This document shows, in pieces, positions 50,733 through 60,204 of a stretch of 64,000 bases of DNA. The DNA lies in the NCBI GenBank assembly GCA_963789015.1, contig CAWBIU010000002.1:1-64000 (forward strand). The letters run 5' to 3'. Position 1 is the first letter of the stretch. Every line of letters starts with the position of its first letter. The stretch comes from JAOPZW01 sp963789015. Lineage in GTDB: Bacteria > Actinomycetota > Thermoleophilia > Solirubrobacterales > Solirubrobacteraceae. Both the position numbers and the translations under genes were made by a program. The notes below the pieces were generated by a model. The model had not been told where the DNA came from. It saw only the letters and a list, made by a program, of their open reading frames with translations, and did no database searches.

Positions 50733-51827
50733 GTGCATCGCTATGGCAAGCGTCCCGACCTCATCGTCCACGAGGAGGAACCGTTCAACGCCGAGACCCG
50801 GCGGGCCGCGCTGGCCGAGAATCCCGTGACCGCCACGGACGCGTTCTACGTGCGGGGCCATGGGGCGGTTCCGGAGATCGACGCGAGTGCGTGGCGGCTT
50901 CGCGTGCACGGTGCCGTCGACCGGGCACTCGACCTTTCGCTGGAGACCCTGCGCGAGGCGTTCAAGGAACGCGAGGTGATCGCGACGCTGCAGTGTGCGG
51001 GCAACCGTCGCGCGGGGCTGATCGCCATTCGCGAGATCGCCGGTGAGGCGCCGTGGGGGCCCGGCGCGACCGGAACCGCGACGTGGGCGGGCGTGGCGCT
51101 CGCCGACGTGCTCGCGCTCGCCGGGCCACGTGGCGGGGCCGCGCACGTCGGCTTCGCCGGTGCCGACCTCTGTCCGGAGGCGAAGCCGGCCCAGCACTTC
51201 GGTGGATCGATCCCGCTCGACAAGGCGCGTCGTCCCGAGGTCCTGCTCGCCTGGTCGATGAACGGCGAGCCGCTCGCTCCGGTCCACGGCGCTCCGCTGC
51301 GCGTCGTCGTGCCCGGCTACATCGGCGCGCGCAGCGTCAAGTGGCTCGAACGCATCGAGGTCCGCTCGAGACCATGGCGTGGCTACTTCCAGCACGTCGT
51401 CTATCGGCTCTTGCCGGAGGACCAGACACCGGGCCCGGGTGTGGGAATGCCGCTGGGACTCGTCGCGCTCAACGCCGACGTGCTGTCACCGGCTGATGGC
51501 GAGACCGTCGCGGCCGGCCCCGTCGAGGTCCGGGGTTACGCATTCGCGGGCGGGGAACGGCATGTCGCCCGAGTCGACGTCTCGCTCGACGGGGGCGCGC
51601 ATTGGTCCCAAGCCGAGCTGCTCGAGGACCTCGGCCCGTGGGCGTGGCGACACTGGCGGACCACCGTCGACCTCGCACCCGGCGAGCACGAGATCATCGC
51701 CCGCGCTTGGGACTCCTCCGCGGCCACGCAGCCCGAGGACGAAGCCGCGCTCTGGAACCCGAAGGGCTACGTCAACAACGCCCGTCCACGCGTTCGGCTG
51801 CGCGCGGTCGCGAGCGAGCTCAGCTGA
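50733..51827 (+). CDS. Sulfite-oxidase-family molybdopterin oxidoreductase
   Basis: A 364-residue protein from GTG 50733. The molybdopterin domain is clear: NPVTATDAFYVRGHGAVPEI, WRLRVHGAVDRALDLSLETL and the molybdenum-ligating Cys in TLQCAGNRR (residue 88), then GYIGARSVKWLERIEV. A C-terminal Mo-co dimerisation domain (VRGYAFAGGERHVARVDVSL, WSQAELLEDLGPWAWRHW, ARAWDSSAATQPEDEAALWN) completes it. No twin-arginine signal or heme domain is present, so it is probably cytoplasmic and plant-SO-like. It could oxidise sulfite or a related substrate. Confidence 0.9.
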   Translation: MHRYGKRPDLIVHEEEPFNAETRRAALAENPVTATDAFYVRGHGAVPEIDASAWRLRVHGAVDRALDLSLETLREAFKEREVIATLQCAGNRRAGLIAIREIAGEAPWGPGATGTATWAGVALADVLALAGPRGGAAHVGFAGADLCPEAKPAQHFGGSIPLDKARRPEVLLAWSMNGEPLAPVHGAPLRVVVPGYIGARSVKWLERIEVRSRPWRGYFQHVVYRLLPEDQTPGPGVGMPLGLVALNADVLSPADGETVAAGPVEVRGYAFAGGERHVARVDVSLDGGAHWSQAELLEDLGPWAWRHWRTTVDLAPGEHEIIARAWDSSAATQPEDEAALWNPKGYVNNARPRVRLRAVASELS

Positions 51828-51845
51828 ATGCGCAGGGGGCGGCGC

Positions 51846-52020
51846 TTCGTTCCGACGACCGGGCAGGCGTCGGCGACGAGATCCTGGCCTGCGTGATGGG
51901 CGGCGTCTACACCGACGTCGAGAAGACGATGATCGAGCTCGAGCAGCAGCCCGTCGTGAAGCAGACCCGCAGCGCCTTCCAGTTCGCCATGAAGGACAAG
52001 TTCATCGCCGAGGTCGAGGC
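51846..52020 (+). pseudogene. DUF2294-like C-terminal fragment
   Basis: The frame reads DEILACVMGGVYTDVEKTMI, ELEQQPVVKQTRSAFQFAMK and DKFIAEVEA, the second half of DUF2294 proteins (…LTKAERTLVEAG..E.V...R..FQ.AM...…). No start of its own is found and the usual C-terminal TGR ending is replaced by the convergent regulator's 3' end. A remnant. Confidence 0.45.
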
Positions 52021-55000
52021 TGACCCAGCTTCGCGAGCCAGCGCTCGGCGTGCTCGGCCCATACGGTGCAGCCGAGCTCGTGGTTGCGTGCGATCGCCGC
52101 GCGGAGGTGGCGCTCGGCGTCGTCGCGGCGGCCGAGCAGCGCCGCGAGGCCGCCGAGGTGGCGGTCGACGGCGCCGAAGCTGGTGACCGCGCGGCCGGCG
52201 GTGGCGGGGCGGCCGGCGTACGGTGCGAGGCGGTCATAGACGATGGCCGCGTGGGTGGCGTCGCCGAGCAGCACACAGGCCTCGGCGCACTCGGCCTGCG
52301 CGGACATCCAGTTGGCGTCGAACGCGTGCGGGTGCGCGATCGCGCGGGCGAGTGTCGCGCGCGCCCGCTCGGTCTCGCCGCGCCCGACGAGGACCCAGGC
52401 GTAGGACGCGGCGTAGGCCGGGCCGGCGGGAGAGTTGGCGATCTTTTCCTCGATGAAGGCGATGTCGACCTGGTCGAGCTCGCCGCGCTCGAGCTGCCCG
52501 GTGAAGAGCAGCATGTCGGCGAACAGCTCGGCGTTGCCGTCGCCGGCGCGCACGCCCTGCTCCCTGGCCTTCGCAGCCAGCCCTTCAGCCTCCTCGAAGC
52601 GTCCGGCGAGCAGGGCCTCGACCGCGGCCCACAGCGGCGTGTACCACTGAAAGCTCGGCAGGCGCAGCTCGTCCGCGAGCCGCGCGTGGCGGGCCACCTC
52701 CTCGCGGAAGGCCGCCATGTCGCCGAGCTCGAAGAGGTCGGTGACCCGCCAGTTGCGTGCCTGCAGCTCGGCGTGGCGCTCGCCGCTCTCGCGGGCCGCG
52801 GCGATCATGTCGGCGGCGGTGGCGAGCCGTTCCTCGAGGCGGTCGGGGCGCCACAGCGCGACGTGGCGGGCGTTCAGCGCGGAGGCGAGCGCGGTGCCGT
52901 TGCCGGCGCCGCGGGCGGTCGTGACCGCCTCGGCGCTCAGCGCTTCCGAGCGCGTGCGGTCGGGCGCGTAGTAGAGCTCGACAGCGAGGCGGGCCTGGAG
53001 GCGGGAGCGCAGCACGGGGTCGCGTGCGCTCTCCAGCGCCTCCTCGAGCCGCGCGATCGTCTCGGCGTCGAGCCCGACGATGGCGATGCCGAGGCCCGCG
53101 AAGCCGAGCGCCGCCTCGCCGAGCAGGCCGGCGTCGTTGATGCGGCGCGCGAGCTGCGCGGCCGTGGTGAACGCGTCCCGCGCCGCGGCGGGCTCGCCGG
53201 CGCGCAGCAGCGCGTCGCCGCGGGCGAGCAGCACCGGGCCGGCCTCGTGCTCGGCGTCGGCGAGTGCGAGCGCGTCGAGCGCGCGCGTGAAGCGCTCACC
53301 CGCGTCCTCGTAGGCGAGGCGGTCGAGCGCGCGTCGGCCCGCGCGGACGAGCATCTCGGCGGCGCGGCGGGCTTCGGCGGCTTCGAACAGGTGGGTGGCG
53401 ATCTCCTCGAGGTGGCGGTTCTCGCCGAGCGCGGTGAGCGCCTCCGCGGCGCGCCGGTGCAAGCGCTGGCGATGCAGGATGTTGAGCTCGTGGAGCACCG
53501 CCTCGCGCACGAGCGCGTGTGCGAACTCGAAGCGCCGCGGCGTGGCGGCGGGCTGGAGGAGTCGCGCGCGGAGGATCTCGTCGAGCGCGGCCTCCTCGAC
53601 GTCGGGCTCGAGACGCGCGGTGGCCTGCAGCGCGCTCGCGTCCTGGTCGAGGCCAAGGATGGCCGCGATGGCGAGCAGCTCGTTGGCGGCGTCGCTGAGT
53701 CGTGAGAGGCGGACGCCGACGGCGTGACGAACGCTCTCCGGCACCTCGGGCGTTCCGGCCTCGGCCAGCCCGCGCAGCACCTCCTCGACGAAGAACGCGT
53801 TGCCGCCCGTGCGGGCGTGGACGCGTGCGGCGACCGCGTCCCCGCCGAGCAGCGACCGAGCGAGCTCGGCGACGTCGTCCTCGTTGAGTCCACGCAGCCC
53901 GATGCGGTCGAGCGTGCCGTCGCGCTGGAGGTCGGCGAGCGCGCGGGTCAGCGGGCTGCGGCGGCCGAGCTCGGTGTCGCGGTAGGTGCCGACGATGGCG
54001 AGCGGGCCGGGGCGGGCCGAGCGGAGTACGAAGCTCGCGAGCAGCAGCGTGCCGCGGTCGGCCCAGTGGAGGTCGTCGATGACCAGCAGCAGCGGCGCGC
54101 GGTCGGCGAGCGCGGTGTCGACGGCGTCGAACAGGCGGTGGCGCGCGCCGGTGTCGTCGGCCGCGCCCGGCTGGAGCGCGTCGGCGGCGCCGGCCTGGTG
54201 CAGCGCCTCCGCGAACGGCTCGAAGGGAGCGAGCGACTCCTCCGAGCAGCGGCCGAGCAGGACGGTCGCGCCGTCGGCGAGCGCCGCGGCGGCGAACTCG
54301 TGGGCGAGCCGGGTCTTGCCGACGCCGGGCTCGCCGGCCAGCAGCACGAGCCGGCGGTCGCGGTGCATCTCCACCCCGGCCCACGACGCGCGCAGCCGCT
54401 CGAGCTCGGCGCGACGGCCGACGAACGCCGTCGCGTGCGTGCGCTCCAGCGCTCGCGGCGGCGTCACCGGGGTGGCCGGCATGCGCCGGAGCTCGTCGAG
54501 CAGCGCGCGCGTCTCGCGTGACGGCGGGATGCCGAGCGAGCCCCGCAGCCGCTCGGTGAATCGCTCGCCGGTGGCCAGTGCGGCAGCGCGGTCCCCCGCG
54601 CTCGCCTGCCGCTCGATCAGGTGGCGGTTGGGCTCCTCGGCGAGTGGGTCGAGCGCGACCTGCTCGCGCGTGAGGCGGATGGCCTCGGCCGGGTCGGCCG
54701 TGCTGGCGAGCTGCTCGAGCGCGTCGGCGAGCCGCTGCGCGTGCGTCTGGCGGGCGTCGAGGGCCCAGTCGTCGTCGAAGCCGTCGAGGATCGGCGCGCG
54801 GCTCGCCTCTAACGCGGCGGCGGCGTCGCCGGCGTCGAGTGCCGCGGCGAACGCGCGCGTGTCGACCGCGCCCTCGAGCGCCACCGTCTCGCGGCCCGCT
54901 CGCAGGTGGTCGGCTGCGGGCCCGAGCGCGCGTCGCAGCTCGGTCAGCGCGGCCCTCAGGCTGGTGCGCGCCGACTCGTCGAGGACGTCGGGCCAGAATC

Positions 55001-55145
55001 GCGCGGCGAGCTGGGCGCGGCGGTGCGAGCCAGGGTGCAGCGCGAGGTAGGCGAGCACGGCGCGGGCGCGGCGGGAGGCGGGCGGCGCGAGGGCCTCGCC
55101 GTTCGCGCGGAGCGCGAGCCGTCCCGTGAGTCGGACCTCGAGCAC
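52002..55145 (-). CDS. BTAD-AAA-TPR regulator (SARP-like)
   Basis: A 1047-residue protein, taken from GTG 55145 (VLEVRLTGRLALRANGEAL). A winged-helix DNA-binding domain (SRRARAVLAYLALHPGSHRR, AALTELRRALGPAADHLRAG) and BTAD domain (AIRLTREQVALDPLAEEPNR) are followed by an AAA/STAND ATPase with Walker A LLAGEPGVGKTRLAHEFAA and Walker B LLLVIDDLHWADRGTLLLAS. A long TPR-like region ends the protein without a LuxR HTH. SARP-type regulators control secondary metabolism or stress genes. It is divergent from the MFS-cupin operon, the most likely target. Confidence 0.9.
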   Translation of the reverse strand: MLEVRLTGRLALRANGEALAPPASRRARAVLAYLALHPGSHRRAQLAARFWPDVLDESARTSLRAALTELRRALGPAADHLRAGRETVALEGAVDTRAFAAALDAGDAAAALEASRAPILDGFDDDWALDARQTHAQRLADALEQLASTADPAEAIRLTREQVALDPLAEEPNRHLIERQASAGDRAAALATGERFTERLRGSLGIPPSRETRALLDELRRMPATPVTPPRALERTHATAFVGRRAELERLRASWAGVEMHRDRRLVLLAGEPGVGKTRLAHEFAAAALADGATVLLGRCSEESLAPFEPFAEALHQAGAADALQPGAADDTGARHRLFDAVDTALADRAPLLLVIDDLHWADRGTLLLASFVLRSARPGPLAIVGTYRDTELGRRSPLTRALADLQRDGTLDRIGLRGLNEDDVAELARSLLGGDAVAARVHARTGGNAFFVEEVLRGLAEAGTPEVPESVRHAVGVRLSRLSDAANELLAIAAILGLDQDASALQATARLEPDVEEAALDEILRARLLQPAATPRRFEFAHALVREAVLHELNILHRQRLHRRAAEALTALGENRHLEEIATHLFEAAEARRAAEMLVRAGRRALDRLAYEDAGERFTRALDALALADAEHEAGPVLLARGDALLRAGEPAAARDAFTTAAQLARRINDAGLLGEAALGFAGLGIAIVGLDAETIARLEEALESARDPVLRSRLQARLAVELYYAPDRTRSEALSAEAVTTARGAGNGTALASALNARHVALWRPDRLEERLATAADMIAAARESGERHAELQARNWRVTDLFELGDMAAFREEVARHARLADELRLPSFQWYTPLWAAVEALLAGRFEEAEGLAAKAREQGVRAGDGNAELFADMLLFTGQLERGELDQVDIAFIEEKIANSPAGPAYAASYAWVLVGRGETERARATLARAIAHPHAFDANWMSAQAECAEACVLLGDATHAAIVYDRLAPYAGRPATAGRAVTSFGAVDRHLGGLAALLGRRDDAERHLRAAIARNHELGCTVWAEHAERWLAKLGQPRPRR

Positions 55146-55246
55146 GGCCCCAACTGTCGTGCGCGCGCGACGTTCAGGCAAGGCGAGAGCGCGACGTTCA
55201 CGGTGCGCGAGCGGTACGCGAGCGGTTGCCGCCGATCATCGTCGCC

Positions 55247-56440
55247 ATGTCCCGCGACGTCCGCCTCCTCGCCGGGGCCGCCGGCCTCTCCGCCTTTGGC
55301 GACTTCATGGCCGTGTTTCCGCTGATCCTGCACGTGCAGCAGAGCACCGGTTCCGCGTTCGCGGTCTCGGCGCTCGTCTTCGCGCTGTGGGGGCCGGTGG
55401 TGCTCGCCGCCGGGATCGCCGGCGCGATCGTCGACCGCTTCGAGAACCGCATGGTGCTCATCGTCGTCTCCTTCGCACAGGCGGCCGTGGTGGCCGGGAT
55501 GGTCGCGGGCGCCGACGAGCTGTGGGCCGTGCTGCCGCTGATGGCGCTGCTCGGGCTCGGGGTCGCGGTCAGCCAGCCGGCGGAGTTCGCGCTCGTGCCG
55601 GCCGCGGCCGGCGGCGGCGACAACGCCCGCGCGAACGGGCTGATGGAGACCCTGCGCGCGCTCGGCTTCACCGCCGGGCCGCTGGTCGGCGGCGCGCTCG
55701 GCGCGGCGGGGCTGCTGCGGCTCGCGCTCGCGATCAACGCGCTGTCGTTCGTCGTCGTCGGGGTCACCGCGCTCGTCCTGCGGGCCCGCCGGCGCCCGGC
55801 ACACGCCGAGGAGGCGCCGGTCCGCGCCCGCGACGGCTTCGCCTTCCTGTTGCGCGAGCGCGACGTCGCCATCGCCCTGTGCGGCGCGGTCGCGGCGCTG
55901 GCGGTCTTCTCGATCTCCGTCACCGCCGAGCCGTTCTTCGTCACCGATGTGCTCAACGGCGGGCCGCTCGCCTACGGCCTGCTGCTCACCTCCTGGACAC
56001 TCGGCATGGCCGTCGGCTCAGGCGCCGTCGCGCACCGGGTGTCGCGCGCGTCGCTGACGGTCGGCGGCCTCGTCGCCGTCGTGCTCCAGGGCGCCGGCAT
56101 CGGCGGCGCGGCCCTGTCGCCCGTGCTGTGGATGGCGCTGATCGGCTTCGTGTTCGGCGGCGTCGCTCACGGCACCAAGAACGTGCTGCTGCGCACGCTG
56201 ATCCACGAGCGCGTCCCCGAGGCGCTGCGCGGCCGCGCGTTCGCCGCCTACAACGGCGCGCGCAACGGCGCCGAGCTCGGAGCGCTCGCGCTCGGCGGTT
56301 TCGTCGTCGGCGCCCTCGGCGCCCGCCCCGCCCTGCTGGCCGCGGGCCTCGGCCCGGCGCTCATCGGCGTCATCTGTCTGGTCCTGCTCACCACCACCAC
56401 TCTCGAGAGGAGAGTCATCCATGCACGTCTCGAAGGCTGA
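55247..56440 (+). CDS. MFS transporter
   Basis: A 397-residue protein from ATG 55247, about 100 bases from the divergent BTAD regulator. Twelve hydrophobic helices; N-terminal LAGAAGLSAFGDFMAVFPLI, loop VDRFENRMVLIVVSF, and QPAEFALVPAAAGGGDNARA with NGLMETLRALGFTAGPLVGG match the MFS_3/tetracycline-type exporter group. The C-terminal half has GVAHGTKNVLLRTLIHERVP and RGRAFAAYNGARNGAELGAL. The substrate is unknown. The last codons overlap the downstream cupin start (56421). Confidence 0.9.
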   Translation: MSRDVRLLAGAAGLSAFGDFMAVFPLILHVQQSTGSAFAVSALVFALWGPVVLAAGIAGAIVDRFENRMVLIVVSFAQAAVVAGMVAGADELWAVLPLMALLGLGVAVSQPAEFALVPAAAGGGDNARANGLMETLRALGFTAGPLVGGALGAAGLLRLALAINALSFVVVGVTALVLRARRRPAHAEEAPVRARDGFAFLLRERDVAIALCGAVAALAVFSISVTAEPFFVTDVLNGGPLAYGLLLTSWTLGMAVGSGAVAHRVSRASLTVGGLVAVVLQGAGIGGAALSPVLWMALIGFVFGGVAHGTKNVLLRTLIHERVPEALRGRAFAAYNGARNGAELGALALGGFVVGALGARPALLAAGLGPALIGVICLVLLTTTTLERRVIHARLEG

Positions 56441-56801
56441 CCTGGAGCCGACGGTCATCGGCGACTACGAGGGCCGCTCGGTCGACGCGGCGGGCATCCG
56501 CATCGCGTTCGAGGCGATGCCCGCGCACTTCCCGCCCGACGAGTCACCGTTCAAGGGCCTGCCCGGCGACCGCTGCCAGTGCGATCACTGGGGCTACGTG
56601 TTCGCGGGCTCGTTCCGCGTCACGTACAGCGACGGGGGCGACGAGGAGATCGTCCGCACCGGCGAGGTCTACCACCTGCGCCCGGGCCACTTCGTGCAGA
56701 CGCTCGAGCCGGTCCAGTTGCTGGAGCTGAGCCCGATCGACGAGCACGACCGCACGATGGCCACGCTGGCGCGCAACATGGGCGCGGTGACCGCCGGATG
56801 A
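56421..56801 (+). CDS. Cupin-domain protein
   Basis: A 126-residue protein from ATG 56421, with GAGAGGAGAG upstream; the start lies within the MFS gene. The beta-barrel pattern is RCQCDHWGYVFAGSFRVTYS and VYHLRPGHFVQTLEPVQLLE, a cupin-like barrel with metal-binding His likely in CDHWG and RPGHF. It has a fixed position between the MFS gene and a second cupin, with an ATGA overlap to the latter. Confidence 0.8.
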   Translation: MHVSKADLEPTVIGDYEGRSVDAAGIRIAFEAMPAHFPPDESPFKGLPGDRCQCDHWGYVFAGSFRVTYSDGGDEEIVRTGEVYHLRPGHFVQTLEPVQLLELSPIDEHDRTMATLARNMGAVTAG

Positions 56802-57181
56802 GCTCCACCATGTCCGGCTATACGGCGAAGTCGATCGACGAGCTGCCCAGCATGTGGGACGGCTTCGCGAGGCTCGTGCGGCCGGGTCTCGGCATCAGCG
56901 CGTTCGGCGCGAACATCATGGACCTGCCGCCCGACTATTCCACCAAGCCGCACGACGAGTCGGACTCCGGCCAGCAGGAGCTCTACGTGGCCCTGCGAGG
57001 ATCGGGGTCGGTCGACATCGACGGCGAGAGCCTGCCCTTGGATGCCGAACACCTGGTGAAGGTCGACGCCGGCACCGCCCGTGTGCTGTCCTCCGGCGCG
57101 GACGGCCTGCGGGTGCTGTGCATCGGGAGCATCCCCGGTGGCGCCTACGAGCCGCCCGAGTGGAGCTCGTCGCGAGAGTGA
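56798..57181 (+). CDS. Cupin-domain protein
   Basis: A 127-residue protein from ATG 56798, overlapping the stop of the preceding cupin gene. ISAFGANIMDLPPDYSTKPH, DESDSGQQELYVALRGSGSV, DIDGESLPLDAEHLVKVDAG and ARVLSSGADGLRVLCIGSIP follow a classic cupin barrel, with H-D-E-x(5)-Q-E-E-like metal motif. It forms the end of the MFS-cupin-cupin operon. A scavenging or isomerase role is possible. Confidence 0.85.
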   Translation: MSSTMSGYTAKSIDELPSMWDGFARLVRPGLGISAFGANIMDLPPDYSTKPHDESDSGQQELYVALRGSGSVDIDGESLPLDAEHLVKVDAGTARVLSSGADGLRVLCIGSIPGGAYEPPEWSSSRE

Positions 57182-57719
57182 GCCGGCGCTGACGCGGGAG
57201 GCGGTCCATGGCGACCGCCTTCAGGACGCGGGCCGGACCGAGCGCGGGGGCCGCGTCTTGCGGCCTCTCGCGATACGCCGGAGCTCGCGGGCGGCGCCGA
57301 GTGCGTGCCCTTCCCAGGGCGACTCCTGGCGGGCGCGTCGGGAATCGCTGATGGGCGTCGCCGCGTGCCGTGTCGCCCTCTCTGCGTTGGGGCGACACGG
57401 CGCGCGGCGCGCTCGTGAGGTGGGGTGGCCTGCGCTCAGTCGGCGGCGCTGGTGCGCTGGGCCGGGACCGACGGGGTCGACGCCGCGGGCGGCTGCAGGC
57501 GGACCGTGTGTGCGGCGCCGATGTAGGTGACCGTCGGGGTGAGCATGGCCCAATCCTGCGCCGCGGAGGCCTCGGCGCCTAGCACCCCAAGGGGTGGGCC
57601 GGGCAACCCTCCGGGCGGAGAAGTCCTGCAGAGGTCGGGCTCTCGGGCGCTCAGCGACGGGCTCGAGCTGCTGCCCGAGACGGCCCCCAAGCTGCGCCGC
57701 GGCAGCTTCGCCGACCGCT
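57182..57719. other. Intergenic region without a clear gene
   Basis: About 540 bases. A plus-frame tail reading LSDGLELLPETAPKLRRGSF, ADRFTRM ends at 57733 and a short minus-frame start MLTPTVTYIGAAHTVRL lies at 57546; neither could be assigned. They may be remnants. Confidence 0.4.
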
Positions 57720-58802
57720 TCACGCGGATGTGATCTCGCGAGTCGAGGACCGCACGACGATCGTGGTGGGAAGCAGCACGTCGTCGGTCTTCGCAGTCGG
57801 GTCCTCGATCAGTCGCAACGCCATGAGCCCGGCCGCCCGCCCCACGTCCTCGGTCGGGACGCGAATCGTGGTCAGCGGAGGAGACAGGCGCGAGCTCAGC
57901 GTCACGTCGTTGTAGCCCACGACCGACACGTCGTCCGGGCAGCTCAGCCCGGCCTCCGCCATCGCTTCCATGGCGCCGACAGCCATCAGGTCGTTCTGGG
58001 CGAAGACGGCCGTCGGCCGTTCGCTCATCCCGAGCGTGAGGCGCATCAGCCGCCGTCCCTCTTCCAGCGAGGGCGCGTTGGCGTGAACGGGGAGCGTGAG
58101 GTCACGGGCGGGAGCGCCCTCGAGCTGCGTCACGAAGCCGTCACCGCGGCGCGCGAACGTGTCGATGTTCGCGGGTCCGAGAAGCTGCGCGAGACGACGG
58201 TGGCCGAGCTCCAGCAGGTGGTCGGCGGCAAGCCTTCCCCCGTTGAAGTCATCGTGGACCACCGTGGGGATCCCGTGCCCCGGGAGCGCTCGGCCGGCGA
58301 GGACGATCGGCGTGCCGGAACGCCGCGCGGGTTCGAGGAGGTGCGCCTCATCGAGGTGCATCGCCGTCGTGATCAGCGCGTCGACCCGACGGCTCAGGAG
58401 GTGCCTGATGATCTGGTTCAGGCGCGTGGGGTCCTCGACGGTCTCGGCGACGAGGGCGACGAAGCCCTTCTGCTCGAGCAGATGCGCCACACCGCGGATC
58501 AGCGGACTCGAGTACGGGTTCTCGAACTCGGACACCACGACGCCGACCGTTCCCGTCCGCCGTCGCTTGAGCCCCGCGGCCACCAGATCAGGTGTGTAGC
58601 CGAGCTGGTCGGCGATGGCCCGGATGCGAGCGACCGTGCCGGCGTTGATGCGCTGGAACTGCTCGGGATCAAGCGCCCTCGAGGCGGTCGAGAGGTGGAC
58701 CTCGGCCGCCTGCGCGACGTCCTTGAGCGTGACCGGGAAGCCGGGGTCGGGCGCACCGTCCTGGCGGGGGCGGGATCCGCCGCGCTTCGCTGGCCCGCTC
58801 AT
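57720..58802 (-). CDS. LacI-family transcriptional regulator
   Basis: A 360-residue protein from ATG 58802. The LacI HTH is PVTLKDVAQAAEVHLSTASR with hinge helix IRAIADQLGYTPDLVAAGLK; the Peripla_BP domain follows (TVGVVVSEFENPYSSPLIRG, DALITTAMHLDEAHLLEP, PTVVHDDFNGGRLAADHLLE, AVFAQNDLMAVGAMEAMAEA, DVSVVGYNDVTLSSRLSPPL). It is divergent from the ABC operon, and matching operator-like sites lie between them. Probably represses the operon in the absence of its sugar-like ligand. Confidence 0.95.
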   Translation of the reverse strand: MSGPAKRGGSRPRQDGAPDPGFPVTLKDVAQAAEVHLSTASRALDPEQFQRINAGTVARIRAIADQLGYTPDLVAAGLKRRRTGTVGVVVSEFENPYSSPLIRGVAHLLEQKGFVALVAETVEDPTRLNQIIRHLLSRRVDALITTAMHLDEAHLLEPARRSGTPIVLAGRALPGHGIPTVVHDDFNGGRLAADHLLELGHRRLAQLLGPANIDTFARRGDGFVTQLEGAPARDLTLPVHANAPSLEEGRRLMRLTLGMSERPTAVFAQNDLMAVGAMEAMAEAGLSCPDDVSVVGYNDVTLSSRLSPPLTTIRVPTEDVGRAAGLMALRLIEDPTAKTDDVLLPTTIVVRSSTREITSA

Positions 58803-58827
58803 GCGCCCGCAGCATAACCGAGGTCCA

Positions 58828-58978
58828 GCAACCGTTTGCACAAGGTATTTTGAGCACCACCGAAAAACGCGTCAGGAGCGGGCAGATGCAGCGCGCACGC
58901 CTTGACAACCGTTTGCACACAGGGGTACGTTCCGGTGACAAGGCGGGCTGTGCGCCGGCGTCGTGACAAACCGGTTGC
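58828..58978. promoter_or_regulatory. Three LacI-type operator-like sites and an embedded promoter
   Basis: Sites GCAACCGTTTGC (58828-58839), ACAACCGTTTGC (58905-58916) and CAAACCGGTTGC (58967-58978; the complement reads GCAACCGGTTTG) share one pattern. A promoter TTGACA (58902-58907), an 18-bp spacer and TACGTT (58926-58931) overlaps the second site. Site 1 lies just upstream of the lacI-type gene and could serve its autoregulation. Spacing between site centres (77 and 62 bp) would allow looping. Pairing with the adjacent regulator is inferred. Confidence 0.7.
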
Positions 58979-59106
58979 GCGCCCGTCGGAGACAGGGAGA
59001 TCGGGGTCCTGGACAAGGCAATCGGACATGCGGCCTGGCGCGCATGGGCGAGGCGATCGGCGCGCGCCCGAGGCGGCGACGCCGGACGTGACGATCGGGT
59101 GTCGGC

Positions 59107-60204
59107 GTGAGCGATTCCGCCGCGCCGCCCGACGCCGCGCCGCGACGACCGATGGCCGCTCGCTCCCTGCTGTTGGCACCCCTGCGTCATGTGCGGCAGC
59201 AGGGGCTCGGCGTGGTCGCCGGGCTGCCCGTGGTGATCGTCGCGATGGTCGTCTACTTCGCCAGCCGGAGCGACGTCTTCCTGACCGTCTCGAACATGCA
59301 GAACCTCGGTCGCACGCTGGCCGCCGTCGCGCTGCTCGCGGTTGGTCAGGCGTTCGTGATCCTGCTCGCCGAGGTGGACATCTCCGTCGGCGCGATCGTC
59401 GGCCTGACGACGGTGACGACCGCGCTCGCTGTCGACGCGTTCGGGGCGATCGGGCTCGCCGCGGCACCGCTCACCGGAGCCGCTGTCGGAATCGCGAACG
59501 GAGCGATCATCGCGACGTTCTTCGTGCACTCGGTCATCGTCACGATCGGCACGCTCACGGTCGTGCGCGGCCTGGCGTTCGTCATCACCGGAGGACAGCC
59601 GGTGACCGGCGACTACCCGCGGGCGTTCACCTGGCTCGGCGACGGGTTCATCGGTCCGTTCCCGGTGCCGTTCGTGATCGCCGTGATCGCGCTCGTCGGC
59701 GCGTCCCTCGTCCTGCGCTACACGACGCTCGGGCCGAAGCTGTACGCGACCGGTGGCAACGAGGAGGCGGCACGCCTGGCCGGGCTCAACGTCGCCCGCA
59801 TCAAGATCGCTGCGTTCACGATCTCCGGCACCCTCGCCGGGGTCGCCGGCATGATCCTCGCCGCGCGAATCAACTCCGGCCAGCCGAACCTCGGGCAGGG
59901 ACTCGAGCTGCAGGCGATCGCCGCGGCCGTCGTGGGCGGCATGGCGCTCAGCGGCGGCCGCGGCACGATCGGGGGTGTCGCGCTTGGCATCCTCGTGCTC
60001 GCGATCCTGCAGAACGGGCTCGACATCACGAATGTCTCGTCCTACTGGCAGCAGGTCATCAGCGGGCTGGTGATCCTCGTGGCCGTCGTCGTCGACCGCG
60101 TCCGCGACCGCCGCGGCCCGCGGGCGATCGCGCGGGCCGCTGCGCAGGAAGCACCGCCGAGCGCGGGGGCCGGCCAGGCACCGTCCTCCGGGGCGCGCGC
60201 ATGA
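59107..60204 (+). CDS. Sugar-type ABC transporter permease (RbsC-like)
   Basis: A 365-residue protein from GTG 59107. About nine or ten hydrophobic helices; the BPD_transp_2 pattern is visible in FVILLAEVDISVGAIVGLTT, VHSVIVTIGTLTVVRGLAFV, TTLGPKLYATGGNEEAARLA, GLNVARIKIAAFTISGTLAG and VVGGMALSGGRGTIGGVALG. This is the RbsC/XylH type of permease in CUT2 carbohydrate importers. Its stop overlaps the ATG of the ATPase gene. The first gene of the LacI-controlled operon. Confidence 0.95.
   Translation: MSDSAAPPDAAPRRPMAARSLLLAPLRHVRQQGLGVVAGLPVVIVAMVVYFASRSDVFLTVSNMQNLGRTLAAVALLAVGQAFVILLAEVDISVGAIVGLTTVTTALAVDAFGAIGLAAAPLTGAAVGIANGAIIATFFVHSVIVTIGTLTVVRGLAFVITGGQPVTGDYPRAFTWLGDGFIGPFPVPFVIAVIALVGASLVLRYTTLGPKLYATGGNEEAARLAGLNVARIKIAAFTISGTLAGVAGMILAARINSGQPNLGQGLELQAIAAAVVGGMALSGGRGTIGGVALGILVLAILQNGLDITNVSSYWQQVISGLVILVAVVVDRVRDRRGPRAIARAAAQEAPPSAGAGQAPSSGARA

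Noticed and set aside
49143..51395. A 750-codon minus-strand frame through the FCD, M15-like and sulfite-oxidase genes
   Set aside because: It crosses genes on both strands; only the 49631-50551 minus frame has signal peptide and domain support.
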